This document shows positions 1 to 9,950 of a stretch of 64,000 nt of DNA, one piece after another; positions within the stretch are counted from its first letter, which is position 1, and each line of letters begins with the position of its first letter. This DNA comes from Rhynchospora pubera. Lineage: Eukaryota > Streptophyta > Magnoliopsida > Poales > Cyperaceae. Location of the stretch: contig CM051463.1 of assembly GCA_028095005.1 (NCBI GenBank), positions 666,295 through 730,294 on the forward strand, in the 5' to 3' direction. The notes under the pieces were generated by a model that did not search any database, was not told the DNA's origin, and saw only the letters and a program-made list of their open reading frames with translations. The translations under genes were made by a program, and so were the position numbers.

Positions 1-3000
1 TCGTCTCTCTCTTCTCCTACCTCTCCCTCTCCCTCGACCCGCTCTCCATTTCCTCCTCTCCAGTTCTCCCCACCTCCTCCCACTTCTCCCTCAAGCCCAC
101 TGTCGCATCCTGCCACCTCTCCATCCGAGCCACCTCCTCCAAGCTCCATCGTCTCTTCTCCTCCTTCAACCGCTTCGTGCGCCTCCACACCTACCAAATT
201 CCCCTCGGTTTCGCCTCAATTTCCGGTGGAAATGGAGAGTTCCCTCCCACCACAGATGACAACAGCGGCACCAGTGACAGAAGCAACGATCTAATTGTAG
301 ATGATGATGGTGGGGCCCTCGTCACTGGAGCCGAAGCCGGTAAGCCCAAGAAGGTTTTGATCTTGATGAGTGATACGGGTGGGGGCCACAGAGCGTCGGC
401 CGAGGCAATCAAAGCGGCATTTGACCAGGAATTCGGGGACAAATACAATGTCTATGTTACTGACCTCTGGACTGACCACACGCCATGGCCCTTCAACCAA
501 TTGCCGAGGAGCTATAGCTTCTTGGTCAAGCATGGCACCTTGTGGAAGATGACCTACTATGCCTCCGCACCTCGGGTCGTGCACCAGCCCCATTTTGCCG
601 CCACCTCCACATTCATTGCCAGGTTAGTTGTTTCCAGTTCATGTAGTCAGATCAAGTTCCAATAATGCACAATTGGAGTTAATGTACAATTGGTGTACAG
701 GGAAGTGGCCAAGGGACTGATGAAGTATCAGCCTGATATAATAATTAGCGTGCATCCTTTAATGCAACATGTGCCTCTTCGAATACTGAGAGCAAAAGGT
801 CTTCTACAAAAGATTGTTTTTACAACTGTTATTACTGATCTCAGCACTTGTCATCCTACCTGGTAATTTCTTTTTAACTGTTGATATTATGTATTTAAAG
901 CTTCTGTTAGGCCTTGACATTGTGTTATCAGTCAATTATAAACAAAATTATTTTAATAGAATGCCTTCTTTCTTGTCTAACTCAGAACTAAAGAAAATCA
1001 ATTGTATGATCTGAGGAAATTAATCTTGGATTTTGAACAGCTGTTGTTTTAATTAACTCTGAAATTGACAGTCAATTGACTTGAACTTCCTTTCCTTTCA
1101 GTTTGTTTTAAAAGATATTCCTCTCACTGGTCACTGATCTAATGAAAACTGAATCCACATCATATTGCTCTCCTCATATCTCCTCAGTGTGTGACCATAC
1201 AGTTCCATTATTGCATAGAACCGTAAATTGTCGGGTAATGGGATGGGTTGATTGAACAAAAATTTCATGTTCAGGCCAATTCAAACAAAAAACATTTTGT
1301 AAGGGGCTAATTGGACCAACAAAATTGCAGATACCCTTGACAATATATGTTTTTTCAGAGTAACCTTATTACAAATAAATACCAGGCTTTTCTATAAATA
1401 CCAGGCTTTTCTATATTACAAATATGTCCTTCCTATGTTTTCCTGGATTCCACAATTGATTACATAGCCTCCAGTATTCCTAACAAGCTAGTTGACGTTT
1501 GCCTAACAGTTAGCTTCCTAATGAAACATAGTGTCAGTTTTTCAACAGTTAACTTTTGCCTTTTGCAGAAATATGGTAAAATATTAAATGGAGTTGCAAG
1601 AGAGATGATTTCTTTCCTCTCGTGGCAGTTTTGTATATACATTTTCACTGTGTTTTCCAACAGTTTCCACTTATAATTCAATAGACATTTTGATGCTGAG
1701 TCAGGTTTCACAAGCTTGTAACAAGGTGTTACTGCCCATCTACTGAGGTTGCAAAGAGGGCCTTGAAAGCCGGCCTTAAACCTTCTCAACTGAAGGTTTA
1801 TGGGCTTCCTGTTCGACCATCCTTTGTTAAGCCAGTTCGGCCGAAGGTATGCCTGGTCATATTTACTGATAGGAAATACATTTGTTCAGCAGAGTTTGAA
1901 TTTATAAGGGCATGAGGACCAATTTTTATTCCATAGCTAAATTGAAGATAAAACAAGAATGCCCAGAAAACAGCATTACTTTGTGGTACAGCCTATAAAA
2001 TAGCAAGGCCTCTCTTGTAAGTCCATCATGCAATGTCAGATTAATTGCCGGCAGCACTTAACATTTCTTACAATATATTCTAGCCCAAAAAAAATTTGAG
2101 ATATTTGTGAATTGTTCTTACATCATTTGAATGTTAGATCTGAAGATTTTAGCGTTGACTATTCATCCTTTCATCAAATTCGCTATATTTTCCAAACCAG
2201 AAAACTTATTCTAAATAAGCCTGGTGCGTACACAGAAACCTAGTCTATTCATGTACTATCTTGGCTGTGATATAATCTGATTTGTCCATTTCCTAGGTTG
2301 AATTAAGAAGGGAGTTAGGCATGGATGAGGATCTCCCAGCTGTGTTGCTAATGGGAGGGGGCGAAGGAATGGGTCCCATTGAAGCAACAGCTCGTGCTCT
2401 TGGGGATAGCTTGTTTGACGAAACACTAGGAGGGCCCTTCGGCCAAATCCTCATCATATGCGGCCGTAACAAAAAATTAGCTAGCAGACTCCAGTCCATT
2501 GAATGGAAAGTTCCAGTTCAGGTGCTTTTTTATTTTATATATGCTTGTGCTTGACATTTGGTACTTTATGTATTTGCATGACGTGCCTTAACATTTATGG
2601 GGGCTGTTATATGAGTTGATATCCACAGTAATACTTGAATTTTAAAGCTGAACCTTTATTTATTGACATATATTTCTCTCCTTTTAGATATCTCTCATTT
2701 CCTTAAAGCCAGCCTAAATTTAAAAAAATAAATAAATAAAAGAATGCAAAATAAGATTCTCAATTTTCAAAGGACTATTGTGGTTGTCTTATTTGTGAAT
2801 TCGCTCATTTGTCCACTTGTGGTATTTATTTGCAAATGAAATTTTAGAACTAAAAGCCATTTTGAAGGTCATACAAGACTTCTTTTTCTTGTTTATATGA
2901 CTATGTGGACACTGAGACTATCTCTGCCCCATGCTCAGTTAAGTTTCACATTATAATAATCAGGTGAAGGGCTTTGTTACAAAAATGGAGGAATGCATGG

Positions 3001-3716
3001 GTGCTTGCGACTGCATTATTACAAAGGTGAAATTAGTGGCATGATGCTCTTTCAGTTTAATTCTGTTAAAAGTTGCTTGACATTAATGCTTGATTATTAT
3101 TTGTTTATTGTGTACAGGCAGGGCCTGGCACAATTGCAGAAGCCATGATCCGTGGGCTTCCCATTATTCTCAATGATTATATTGCTGGGCAGGTAAAAAT
3201 TAAACATATATTGGTGTAATTGTCAAATAATAGTTTTGTTGTTCATCTGATTTACTGATCAAATTATTATCAATTGGCAACTTTCTGAACTTATATATGT
3301 ATCAGAGATACAATTGCATGTGCCAGTTTGAAGTTTGTTAACTATCTTAATCTATTATTGAAGTGTACAAAAGTCAGGTTGAACCTCAAATATGCTACAA
3401 ATGCACTTGTTATTTTGAAATTACTATGCGGTACTTTAATGTGTAATTTTTATGAAATGGTCTTTTTATATTGGTACAGGAAGCGGGAAATGTACCTTAT
3501 GTTGTAGAAAATGGTTGTGGGAAATTCTCTAAATCACCAAAAGAGATTGCAAAAATAGTCGCAGATTGGTTTGAAGCAAAGGCTGATGAGCTGCAGGCTA
3601 TGTCTCAAAACTGCCTTAAATTGGCCCGGCCAGATGCGGTATTTAAAATTGTGCACGACCTCCACGAGTTGGCACGAGAGAAAAGTTGTGTAGCTGAATT
3701 GTCATGTGCAACTTAG
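1..3716 (+). CDS. MGD1: Monogalactosyldiacylglycerol synthase, chloroplast (type A), 5'-truncated by window
   Basis: Transfers galactose from UDP-galactose to diacylglycerol, making MGDG, the main thylakoid lipid, at the inner plastid envelope. I read seven exons: <1-622, 701-862, 1705-1846, 2297-2521, 2964-3026, 3118-3192, 3480-3716; all phases join and all introns are GT-AG. The first ~300 bases encode a Ser/Leu/Pro-rich stretch like a transit peptide; no initiator ATG lies in the window, so the gene starts further left. The mature part opens with [20 protein letters not shown], the N-terminal glycosyltransferase motif of the MGDG synthase family (GT28). Downstream are [19 protein letters not shown], a cluster [20 protein letters not shown] that in this family belongs to the UDP-sugar site, and a conserved C-terminus. 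The long N-terminal extension points to type A (MGD1) rather than the shorter type B/C enzymes. A polyadenylation-like AATAAA lies at 3881. The family is certain; the type A call is an inference from the extension and overall similarity. Confidence 0.93.
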
Positions 3717-5148
3717 AATTTAGTCATTTTGAGGGATTTTTTTTTTCTGATTATTTTTTTGTAAAATTTTGATTTGAGGGGATTTTTCTATTGTTGTAAA
3801 ATTTAATCTTGTTAGGGTTGTCTTATTTTTCAGTTTTGTATTTTAGTGGTGCTCGAGATGGATAGTTTCCTATTTGATGAAATAAAATTTTACAAAGATA
3901 GATGGAACCATTCCAGATGTACCATGTAGCTCTTAGCGCAATTGATCACTTTGAATCAAACATTGCGTGAATATTGGACAATTATTTGAGATTTCACTTT
4001 CGGCTCATTTTAGACTGAATGCCAAAATATTTGTCAAATTAACAAGGTGGTGTTTCAAACTTTTATTGGAAGTTTTTTTTTAATTATTTTTGAAATATAA
4101 GTTTTTTTTTAATGTCATTTTATCTTTTAAATTCGTTTTAATTTATGCTAATTATTTAACCTGAGGTAATCAATTTTTCGACATATCAAGACCAGCACCC
4201 TTGACCATATATCTCGTCTCGTGCAAATGCGTAATTGTCCCGTGGGCCGCGTCCGCACATTTTGAGGTGAAAGAGATTTTATCTTTAAATTCCAGGTTTA
4301 TTGGGCCTCCAGCCTATTAAAAGAAAAGCCGCTTAATTAATTAATTAATTAATTGATGGTTTCCGGTCGATGATAGTTAATTAGTCCCACAATGAGCGGA
4401 TAAAAGAAAAATGGACAGTATATAAACAACCTTGAGAGAGCGCCGATTGTCTCCGTTAAATACTACGGCGACATGCTGTATGTTGTATAATTATAGTCTA
4501 CTGTTATATATTATACAATATACAATACAATATACCATAAATAAAAAATATAGTACGGGCAGTGCCCAGCAGGCGTCATGTCTGCTTAGCAAATTTTTTT
4601 TTTCTTGTTATTTATTTATTTATTTTTTTTCTAGCTTCAACATGTTCGATGTATGTTTTATAATTAATACTTACTCTATATATATATACAATGTACACTA
4701 GAATATAGCACATTTTTTTGTCCTTTTTTTTTCCCACTCGCTTGAAAAAAAAAACATAAATCAGTCTTACTAAGGAATTGCAAGTTATTATGTGCTAATC
4801 AACGCCAAAGGGCATTAATCCTTTCAAAAGAAAGAATTGCAAAGTCCATAAATTTCATTGATTTCTTCACCATCCGACTTGACACTTGTTATCAGTTGTT
4901 AAATCTTGATATCTTGATGCATGGTTCCATGGACAAAAATTATATTTCCAGAATATTTGTGAGCATATATTGAATATTTTTATGGGTAAATATATATTTT
5001 ACTGAAATTAGCTAAAATAATATAAGTTATCATCAAAATATTTTTGAGAATATTACCAGCTTTTGTTGATTACATCGCTGGAACAAAAAAAGGCCTAATC
5101 AAGCTGATTAAATAAAATTAATGTTTATTAACATTCAGCAATTCCAAA
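3717..5148. other. Intergenic spacer, AT-rich
   Basis: No gene is supported here. The first ~200 bases are the probable 3' UTR of the MGDG synthase gene, with AATAAA at 3881. A short (TTAA)n run lies near 4333-4353. A TATA-like TATATAAA occurs near 4419, but no convincing reading frame follows it; the longest frame (4432-4701) is low-complexity and looks fortuitous. Confidence 0.6.
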
Positions 5149-5157
5149 TTCTTTTAA

Positions 5158-5210
5158 GGGAAAATTAGTTATTTGCCACCAAAAAACAAGAAAATTATGA
5201 TTTTGCCACT
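5158..5210 (+). repeat. Left terminal inverted repeat of MULE-like element
   Basis: The arm starts GGGAAAATTAG and ends with AAAATTATGATTTTGCCACT (5191-5210), whose exact reverse complement is 8696-8715. It is preceded by the direct repeat TTCTTTTAA at 5149-5157. Confidence 0.65.
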
Positions 5211-5427
5211 TTACCCACCTTTAAATGCTTTAGGAACCCCAAAAACTGTCCCAAAGAGAAACCGGATGTTGTAATAAAGAAAATTCAGGATTTTGAATTG
5301 AACACTAAATAAAATGGTATAATTGAACCCTAAATGCCAGCCTAGAATATTTTGAAATTAAAGGTCATTTAGAAATTAAGAATAAATCTTGAATGAATTA
5401 AAATACTTATAAAATTATTTTCTATTT

Positions 5428-5826
5428 ATGAGCGACTGGCGTCTCACTGCTGAAAGTTCAGTATACAGAGAAACCTTACGAGCAACAGAATCATTAGAAG
5501 AGCCAGCCCTTGGTTTTGTTAAACCATCAGAAGCAACACAAAAGGGTACCTCAACAATTATCAAGCAGAACAACACAGTCATTCAACTGCTTGTTAAAAT
5601 CAAGGAAGAACTTGAAGATTGCAAGGACCAAATAAGAGAACTCAGAAGGGCAAAAGCACCTGAGGGGTCTGACACATCCGAGGCCCTAGAACAAATCCAA
5701 AATCAACTCAAAAATTTGAGTCTCGGTCCGCCAACAACCTCAAAACGGCCAACCATAACGGGCAAATTTTTCGTATACCGTGACCCAAAGAAGATATACG
5801 GAGAAGAAAAGAAAAAGATACAATGA
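5428..5826 (+). pseudogene. Endogenous pararetrovirus ORF2-like (virion-associated protein) frame
   Basis: A 132-residue open frame beginning at an ATGA context. Residues about 50-75 form a heptad-like, charged coiled-coil segment, a second short amphipathic stretch follows near residue 87, and the C-terminus is Lys-rich. Size, coiled coil and basic tail fit the small virion-associated protein of badnavirus-type Caulimoviridae. The stop codon overlaps the next start as ATGA at 5823-5826, the coupling these viruses use between successive frames. This frame is itself unbroken, but the virus copy around it is not, so I class it as part of a relic. ORF1 is not recognisable upstream. The assignment rests on architecture, order and the ATGA overlap. 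Confidence 0.6.
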
Positions 5827-6605
5827 GTCGCACTGAAACAGAAACAGTGGGTAGACCATCTGTATCAGGCCACGAAAACCAAATACCAACCGTTGAAGAT
5901 CAAATCCGAGATTACAGACTTGGAAGTCGGTTACGGTATGAGGCACAAAGAAGATTGCCAATGCGTAGGCGATATAGAAGGACATTAGAATCTCAACTAA
6001 GTCCTGATGCGGAGCTGAGCGTCTCACAGTTCCGCAGAGCACAGCAAGTTCCGGCAGAAACACTATACCAAGACGGATGGAGCGAAAGAAATCATCGGGT
6101 ATACCAACATTATTCCGATGAAAGAATTTTGGTGGTAGGAGATCAAAGGGAAATTCCCTTTATCTCTCAAGAAAGTTACAACAGGCTCGTTGAAGAAGGA
6201 TTACAGCACTTACACATAGGTGTTGTAATGGTCAGGTTATACGCTCTGCACAGAAGAAATGCATAGGTAAATGCTCTAGTTGTTTTAAGAGACACAAGAT
6301 GGGGGAATGATACCTCACTGATAAGTTCCATGGAAATGGACTTAACAGACAACACACAACTGGCGTACGCAGTTCCTGACATGATGGTTAGTATTCATGA
6401 TTTCTACAATCACATCCAATTGGTTGTACAAACTCATGGGTATGAATCATGGCGAGGTGGAGAAAGCAACCTCTTAATCTCTCGATCTTTAATAGGGAGG
6501 TTATCAAACACCAGCCACACAAACTTCCGGTACAATGTCCAAGGTGTAACAGAGCACCTAGCAAGCAGAGGCATAAGGGCTATACCGGGACAACCGAGGA
6601 ATTGA
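5823..6605 (+). pseudogene. Endogenous pararetrovirus polyprotein, N-terminal/movement-protein region (broken)
   Basis: Starts at the ATGA overlap with the preceding frame and runs through a region similar to the N-terminal and movement-protein part of a badnavirus-type ORF3 polyprotein. In virus life this part would support cell-to-cell spread; here it is a relic. An in-frame TAG at 6264-6266 interrupts it after 147 codons; the same frame then reopens to a TGA at 6603-6605, close to which similarity passes to another frame. The second copy at 7787-8193 has a sense codon at the position of the TAG, so the nonsense change arose in this copy or in its source. Virus family: good confidence from order and similarity; genus: uncertain. 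Confidence 0.72.
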
Positions 6606-7702
6606 GAGGCCAACGATGGATAATCACACCACCAGCAATTCCAGAAGTGCAACACCCACAAACAATTCGAGTCAGATCAAGAACTGATGGCTCTCTACCC
6701 ATTAGATTTCAGCAATAATCATAAACAATTCCAACAGAACCAGCAGTTGTCGGGCCTAATGATGAAGAAGAACTAGATGGAGAAATGGCCTTGATGGTCA
6801 CAATTGAGGAACCAGAAACCTCATTTGAAGAAGAATTGAAAGCAATCCAACTATTGGCATCCCTGTCTAGAGAAGGACCGATGCTAGATTATTGTCCAAT
6901 CTGGGATAAAGATGATGAATCAGATGAAGAATGGCTCAATCCTTTCGCCTCCGAAGGTGATAAAGACAAACTGTCGCATTTTGCATACGCGGCAGAAGAA
7001 ACAGAACTAGAATATCCTAAGATGAAGGCTTTCACAAAAATGATGGAATCAGCCTTTTCAACAGCTGAGAGTTCACTTACCCAGAGAAGGCCAACAGAAC
7101 CAGTAATGGGTCCTGTTAACTATCCACCGACGAGCACATCAAGGCAAACACCAATGCCAATAATACATGAAATCAGAGATCATGTTGGCAGACTCAAAGG
7201 AGGTTATGCACAACAGCATAACGGGAGATTCAACCTTCCAGATGCTCAAAGTGACAAAGGTGCAATTCTGGTATTACCAGAAGATATTGGGCAATACAGT
7301 GATGTAATTTCTCGATGGGAATCGATTACTCTCAATGTGGTTAATGACCGCAACTGGACAGATAACAAGAGTAAGGTGATTTTCATTGAAAATCTCCTAG
7401 GAGATGTAGAGAAAAAGATGTTCATCCAATGGAGAATGGCGTATCCTCATGAATATGAAGAATTAATAGCAGTCGCAGATGATCCCCAAAACGTAATCTC
7501 CTGCATTCGAAGGATGATACTGCTAGAGGACCCATACCAAGAGTCCACTGAAGAACAGACACGCGCTTACCAAGATCTTGAACACTTGTCATGCAACCAT
7601 GTCAAGGATCTGTTCAATTACATGAATGATTACAAGATCCTTGCAGCAAAATCCGGGAGGATGTACATTTCCTCAGAACTCTCGGAAAAATTCTTCCGAT
7701 GA
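6606..7702 (+). pseudogene. Endogenous pararetrovirus polyprotein, coat-protein region (shifted frame, broken)
   Basis: From about 6600 the coding signal continues two bases out of phase with the 5823 frame. It meets TAA codons at 6716-6718 and 6722-6724, then is open from 6785 to 7702. The open part is acidic at first (many Glu/Asp) and then enters a capsid-like segment rich in Trp, Tyr and Arg, as in badnavirus coat-protein regions. No protease, reverse transcriptase or RNase H region follows: the sequence breaks off at a rearranged junction near 7703. At least one indel, two stops and a truncation make it non-functional as a polyprotein. Confidence 0.65.
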
Positions 7703-7790
7703 AACCATGAATGATTACAAGAATGATTACAAGATCTTGAACACTTGTCATGCAACCATGTCAAGGATCTGTTCAATTACATGAATGATT
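7703..7790 (+). repeat. Rearranged junction with 61-bp exact direct repeat
   Basis: Bases 7730-7790 repeat 7571-7631 exactly. Just before them ATGATTACAAG-type motifs occur twice in short order (about 7709 and 7722). At 7787-7790 the repeat joins the second movement-protein copy through a short shared GATTGCC-like stretch. This is direct evidence of fragment joining rather than simple decay. Confidence 0.85.
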
Positions 7791-8193
7791 GCCAAGGCGT
7801 AGGCGATATAGAAGGACATTAGAATCTCAACTAAGTCCTGATGCGGAGCTGAACGTCTCACAGTTTCGCAGAGCACAGCAAGTTCCGGCAGAAACACTAT
7901 ACCAAGCCGGATGGAGCGAAAGAAATCATCGGGTATACCAACATTATTCCGATGAAAGAATTTTGGTGGTAGGAGATCAAAGGGAAATTCCCTTTATCTC
8001 TCAAGAAAGTTACAACAGGCTCGTTGAAGAAGGATTACAACACTTACACAAAGGTGTTGTAATGGTCAGGTTATACGCTCTGCACAGAAGAAATGCAGGG
8101 GTAAATGCTCTAGTTGTTTTAAGAGACACAAGATGGGGGGAATGATACCTCACTGATAAGTTCCATGGAAATGGACTTAACAGACAACACACA
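7787..8193 (+). pseudogene. Second copy of the pararetrovirus movement-protein segment
   Basis: Aligns to 5953-6358 over 406-407 bases with about nine substitutions and one extra G near 8140 (my hand count). It lacks the TAG present in the first copy, but the extra G throws the frame into a stop at 8143-8145. The copies therefore carry different inactivating lesions. Similarity stops in the middle of the gene (CACACA at about 8193), where a different sequence holding a primer-site-like motif is attached. Confidence 0.85.
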
Positions 8194-8326
8194 GAAAAAC
8201 TCTGAAGTCTTACTTCTTCTCCTGTAATCTTATTCTAAAAACTTTCTCTTGCAATTCCATAAAAATCTTTGAAGCCAGCATTACTTATAATCCGAAGTTT
8301 CAAAGTCGATCAGTTCGCTTCCAATT

Positions 8327-8338
8327 TGGTATCAGAGC
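8327..8338 (+). promoter_or_regulatory. Pararetrovirus-type primer binding site (initiator tRNA-Met)
   Basis: TGGTATCAGAGC is complementary to the 3' end of plant initiator tRNA-Met, the minus-strand primer of Caulimoviridae and many LTR retrotransposons. No LTR borders it, and it follows the virus-derived block, so I read the surrounding 8194 to about 8450 as intergenic/leader sequence of the same virus, joined out of order. Confidence 0.6.
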
Positions 8339-8695
8339 AAGGTTTGTTTCTTAATACTATTTATGGCTTTCTAAATTTCTGTGTGTTCTAGGTAGGCACT
8401 TAAGGGGGAGATTATACTAATCCTTAGAAGGTTCAAAACTTGAAACTTATAATCAATAATTAATTAAGTCTGTGAGCATTAAAGTTCGAAAATTCTAAAA
8501 ATTTTAGGAGAATCAAAAGAATCACACTGCCGTACAGTAATTTTTAGATAAATGAAGATCGCGGAAAAACACTGTGATATGAGAGGAACCTGAAATTAAT
8601 AGAACCTGACAACTAAAATCTAAGACTGTTAATTATTAACCTGGGTGCACAATTGGAGTGACTCTAGTATAAATACCAAGGAATATTCCCTCCAG

Positions 8696-8748
8696 AGTGG
8701 CAAAATCATAATTTTACAGATTTCGGATGGCACAAACAAAATTGCCCC
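8696..8748 (-). repeat. Right terminal inverted repeat of MULE-like element
   Basis: Reverse complement of the left arm: exact over 8696-8715 and about 60 percent identical over the outer 33 bases. It ends in CCCC and is followed directly by TTCTTTTAA (8749-8757), the same 9 bases that precede the left arm. Confidence 0.65.
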
Positions 8749-8757
8749 TTCTTTTAA

Positions 8758-9122
8758 TTAAGTTGCAAGAATAAAATCAGATTTGTTGTTTGAAAAATTA
8801 AGAAAGCCTTGTGAAGAAAACTACGTCTTGTCCTTTGTTGCCAATCCTTTTCAATCCGGCCGCAAAGAGAGATTACGAAATTAATTATGTGGTTATTGTA
8901 CCAAAATCAAAATGAAAGGTTTCTGAAGTAGAATATTTGTTTGACCTGTGTAAAGACCAGAAAACCCGGATCAGATATCAAGATACTCTGTGGGGGCCCC
9001 ATTGTGCAGGGACGGAGGTAACAGCTCGGTTCACAAATGAAACAAAGAACCGGGTCCATCAAAATCCAAAGTCAAAACAACAACTGCGGCTTGTTTAATA
9101 CTTGCTTTTGTTATGTTGTGAT
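8758..9122 (+). promoter_or_regulatory. Probable displaced upstream region of the 5'-nucleotidase gene
   Basis: No gene is visible. The stretch ends at the target duplication of the MULE inserted at 9132; before that insertion it would have continued directly into 14185 and the nucleotidase ATG at 14256. It is therefore the likely native promoter, now about 5 kb from the gene. Confidence 0.5.
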
Positions 9123-9131
9123 GCAGCTGAG

Positions 9132-9226
9132 GGAGTCGTATCCTCTGCCCATCTCATTAAGATGGGCACTCTGCCCATCTTTCGTCCTCGATCGTCCGAT
9201 TTAAATAGACGGCTAGATTTACGGTG
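9132..9226 (+). repeat. Left terminal inverted repeat of MULE
   Basis: Begins GGAGTCGTATCCTCTGCCCA and includes two copies of the motif CTGCCCATCT. It matches the reverse complement of 14081-14175 with about eight mismatches by hand count. The 9-bp duplication GCAGCTGAG lies immediately outside at 9123-9131. Confidence 0.93.
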
Positions 9227-9950
9227 CTTCATTGATCCCTAAAAAAAAAAGAAATTTACCCGCTAAAATGGATACAAATGAACGGAGCCTTCTGTTTTCG
9301 CGCAAACCCTAGGCTTCGTCTCCGTGAGTGTGCCCCTCACTTACCTGAAGCTTCGTCTCCGCTTCGTCCACTGTACCCAATTCAGGTACCTCCTTTACGA
9401 GCTTGATTTAGTACCACTGAACCATGTTGCGACTGATGGTTGTGATTTTTTCTCCATATCGTGATTCTCCGCTTCATTGTCGATTGTTGAGACTGATGGT
9501 TGTGATTTTTCTAAAACCTTTTCCTATTAACGGACTTGTAGGCTATTGCTTTTCTATGAACGTTGCGTATTTTGACTTAGTAACTAATAAGGAAAGATTT
9601 TGACTCAGCAATTGACAAGTTATAGAAAAATCACAACCATAAGCCTCACCAATTCAGGTACCCAATTTAGGTACCTCCTTTACGGGCACAACCATCCAGG
9701 TATAAGGGTTGAGAATTTCATCTATTAAATGCTCGCTAGAACCTAAAAAATGAATTGTTCATGGTTTACAATTATTATGCATCTAGTATCAAACCAATCA
9801 TTCTGTAACTTTGTTTATAACTTTATATGCTTTGATCTTCTGATGTTTCTTTACCAGTAATATTCTTACTATACCATTTTGACCTTAATGTGATTTTTCT
9901 ATCCAAAGTTAGCCGCACTTGCTAACATTTTTCTTTCAAAATTGAAGATT

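Larger units (their letters stand above)
5158..8748. mobile_element. Putative non-autonomous MULE-like element carrying an endogenous pararetrovirus
   Basis: The segment is bounded by inverted repeats (5158-5210 and 8696-8748, 53 bp each, inner 20 bp perfect, outer part about 60 percent identical without gaps) and by a perfect 9-bp direct repeat TTCTTTTAA at 5149-5157 and 8749-8757. A 9-bp target duplication with long inverted ends starting in G is typical of Mutator-like elements. No transposase lies inside; the cargo is virus-derived sequence (5428 to about 8400). Two readings are possible: the element captured virus sequence, or the virus sequence integrated into an existing short MULE. 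About 220 bp on the left and 250-300 bp on the right show no virus similarity that I can see and would be the original transposon body. The inner 20-bp identity and the 9-bp repeat are seen directly; the MULE assignment is inferred. Confidence 0.6.

Noticed and set aside
191..593. Minus-strand frames across MGDG synthase exon 1
   Set aside because: Antisense shadows of a strongly conserved coding exon.
6449..6718. Frame with a Cys-containing segment taken as a separate small virus gene
   Set aside because: Only its last part matches the shifted polyprotein frame; the start is an out-of-frame shadow of the movement region.
8300..8345. TGGTATCAGAGC read as the primer site of an LTR retrotransposon
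   Set aside because: No TG...CA LTR pair or target duplication borders it, and it adjoins virus-derived sequence.
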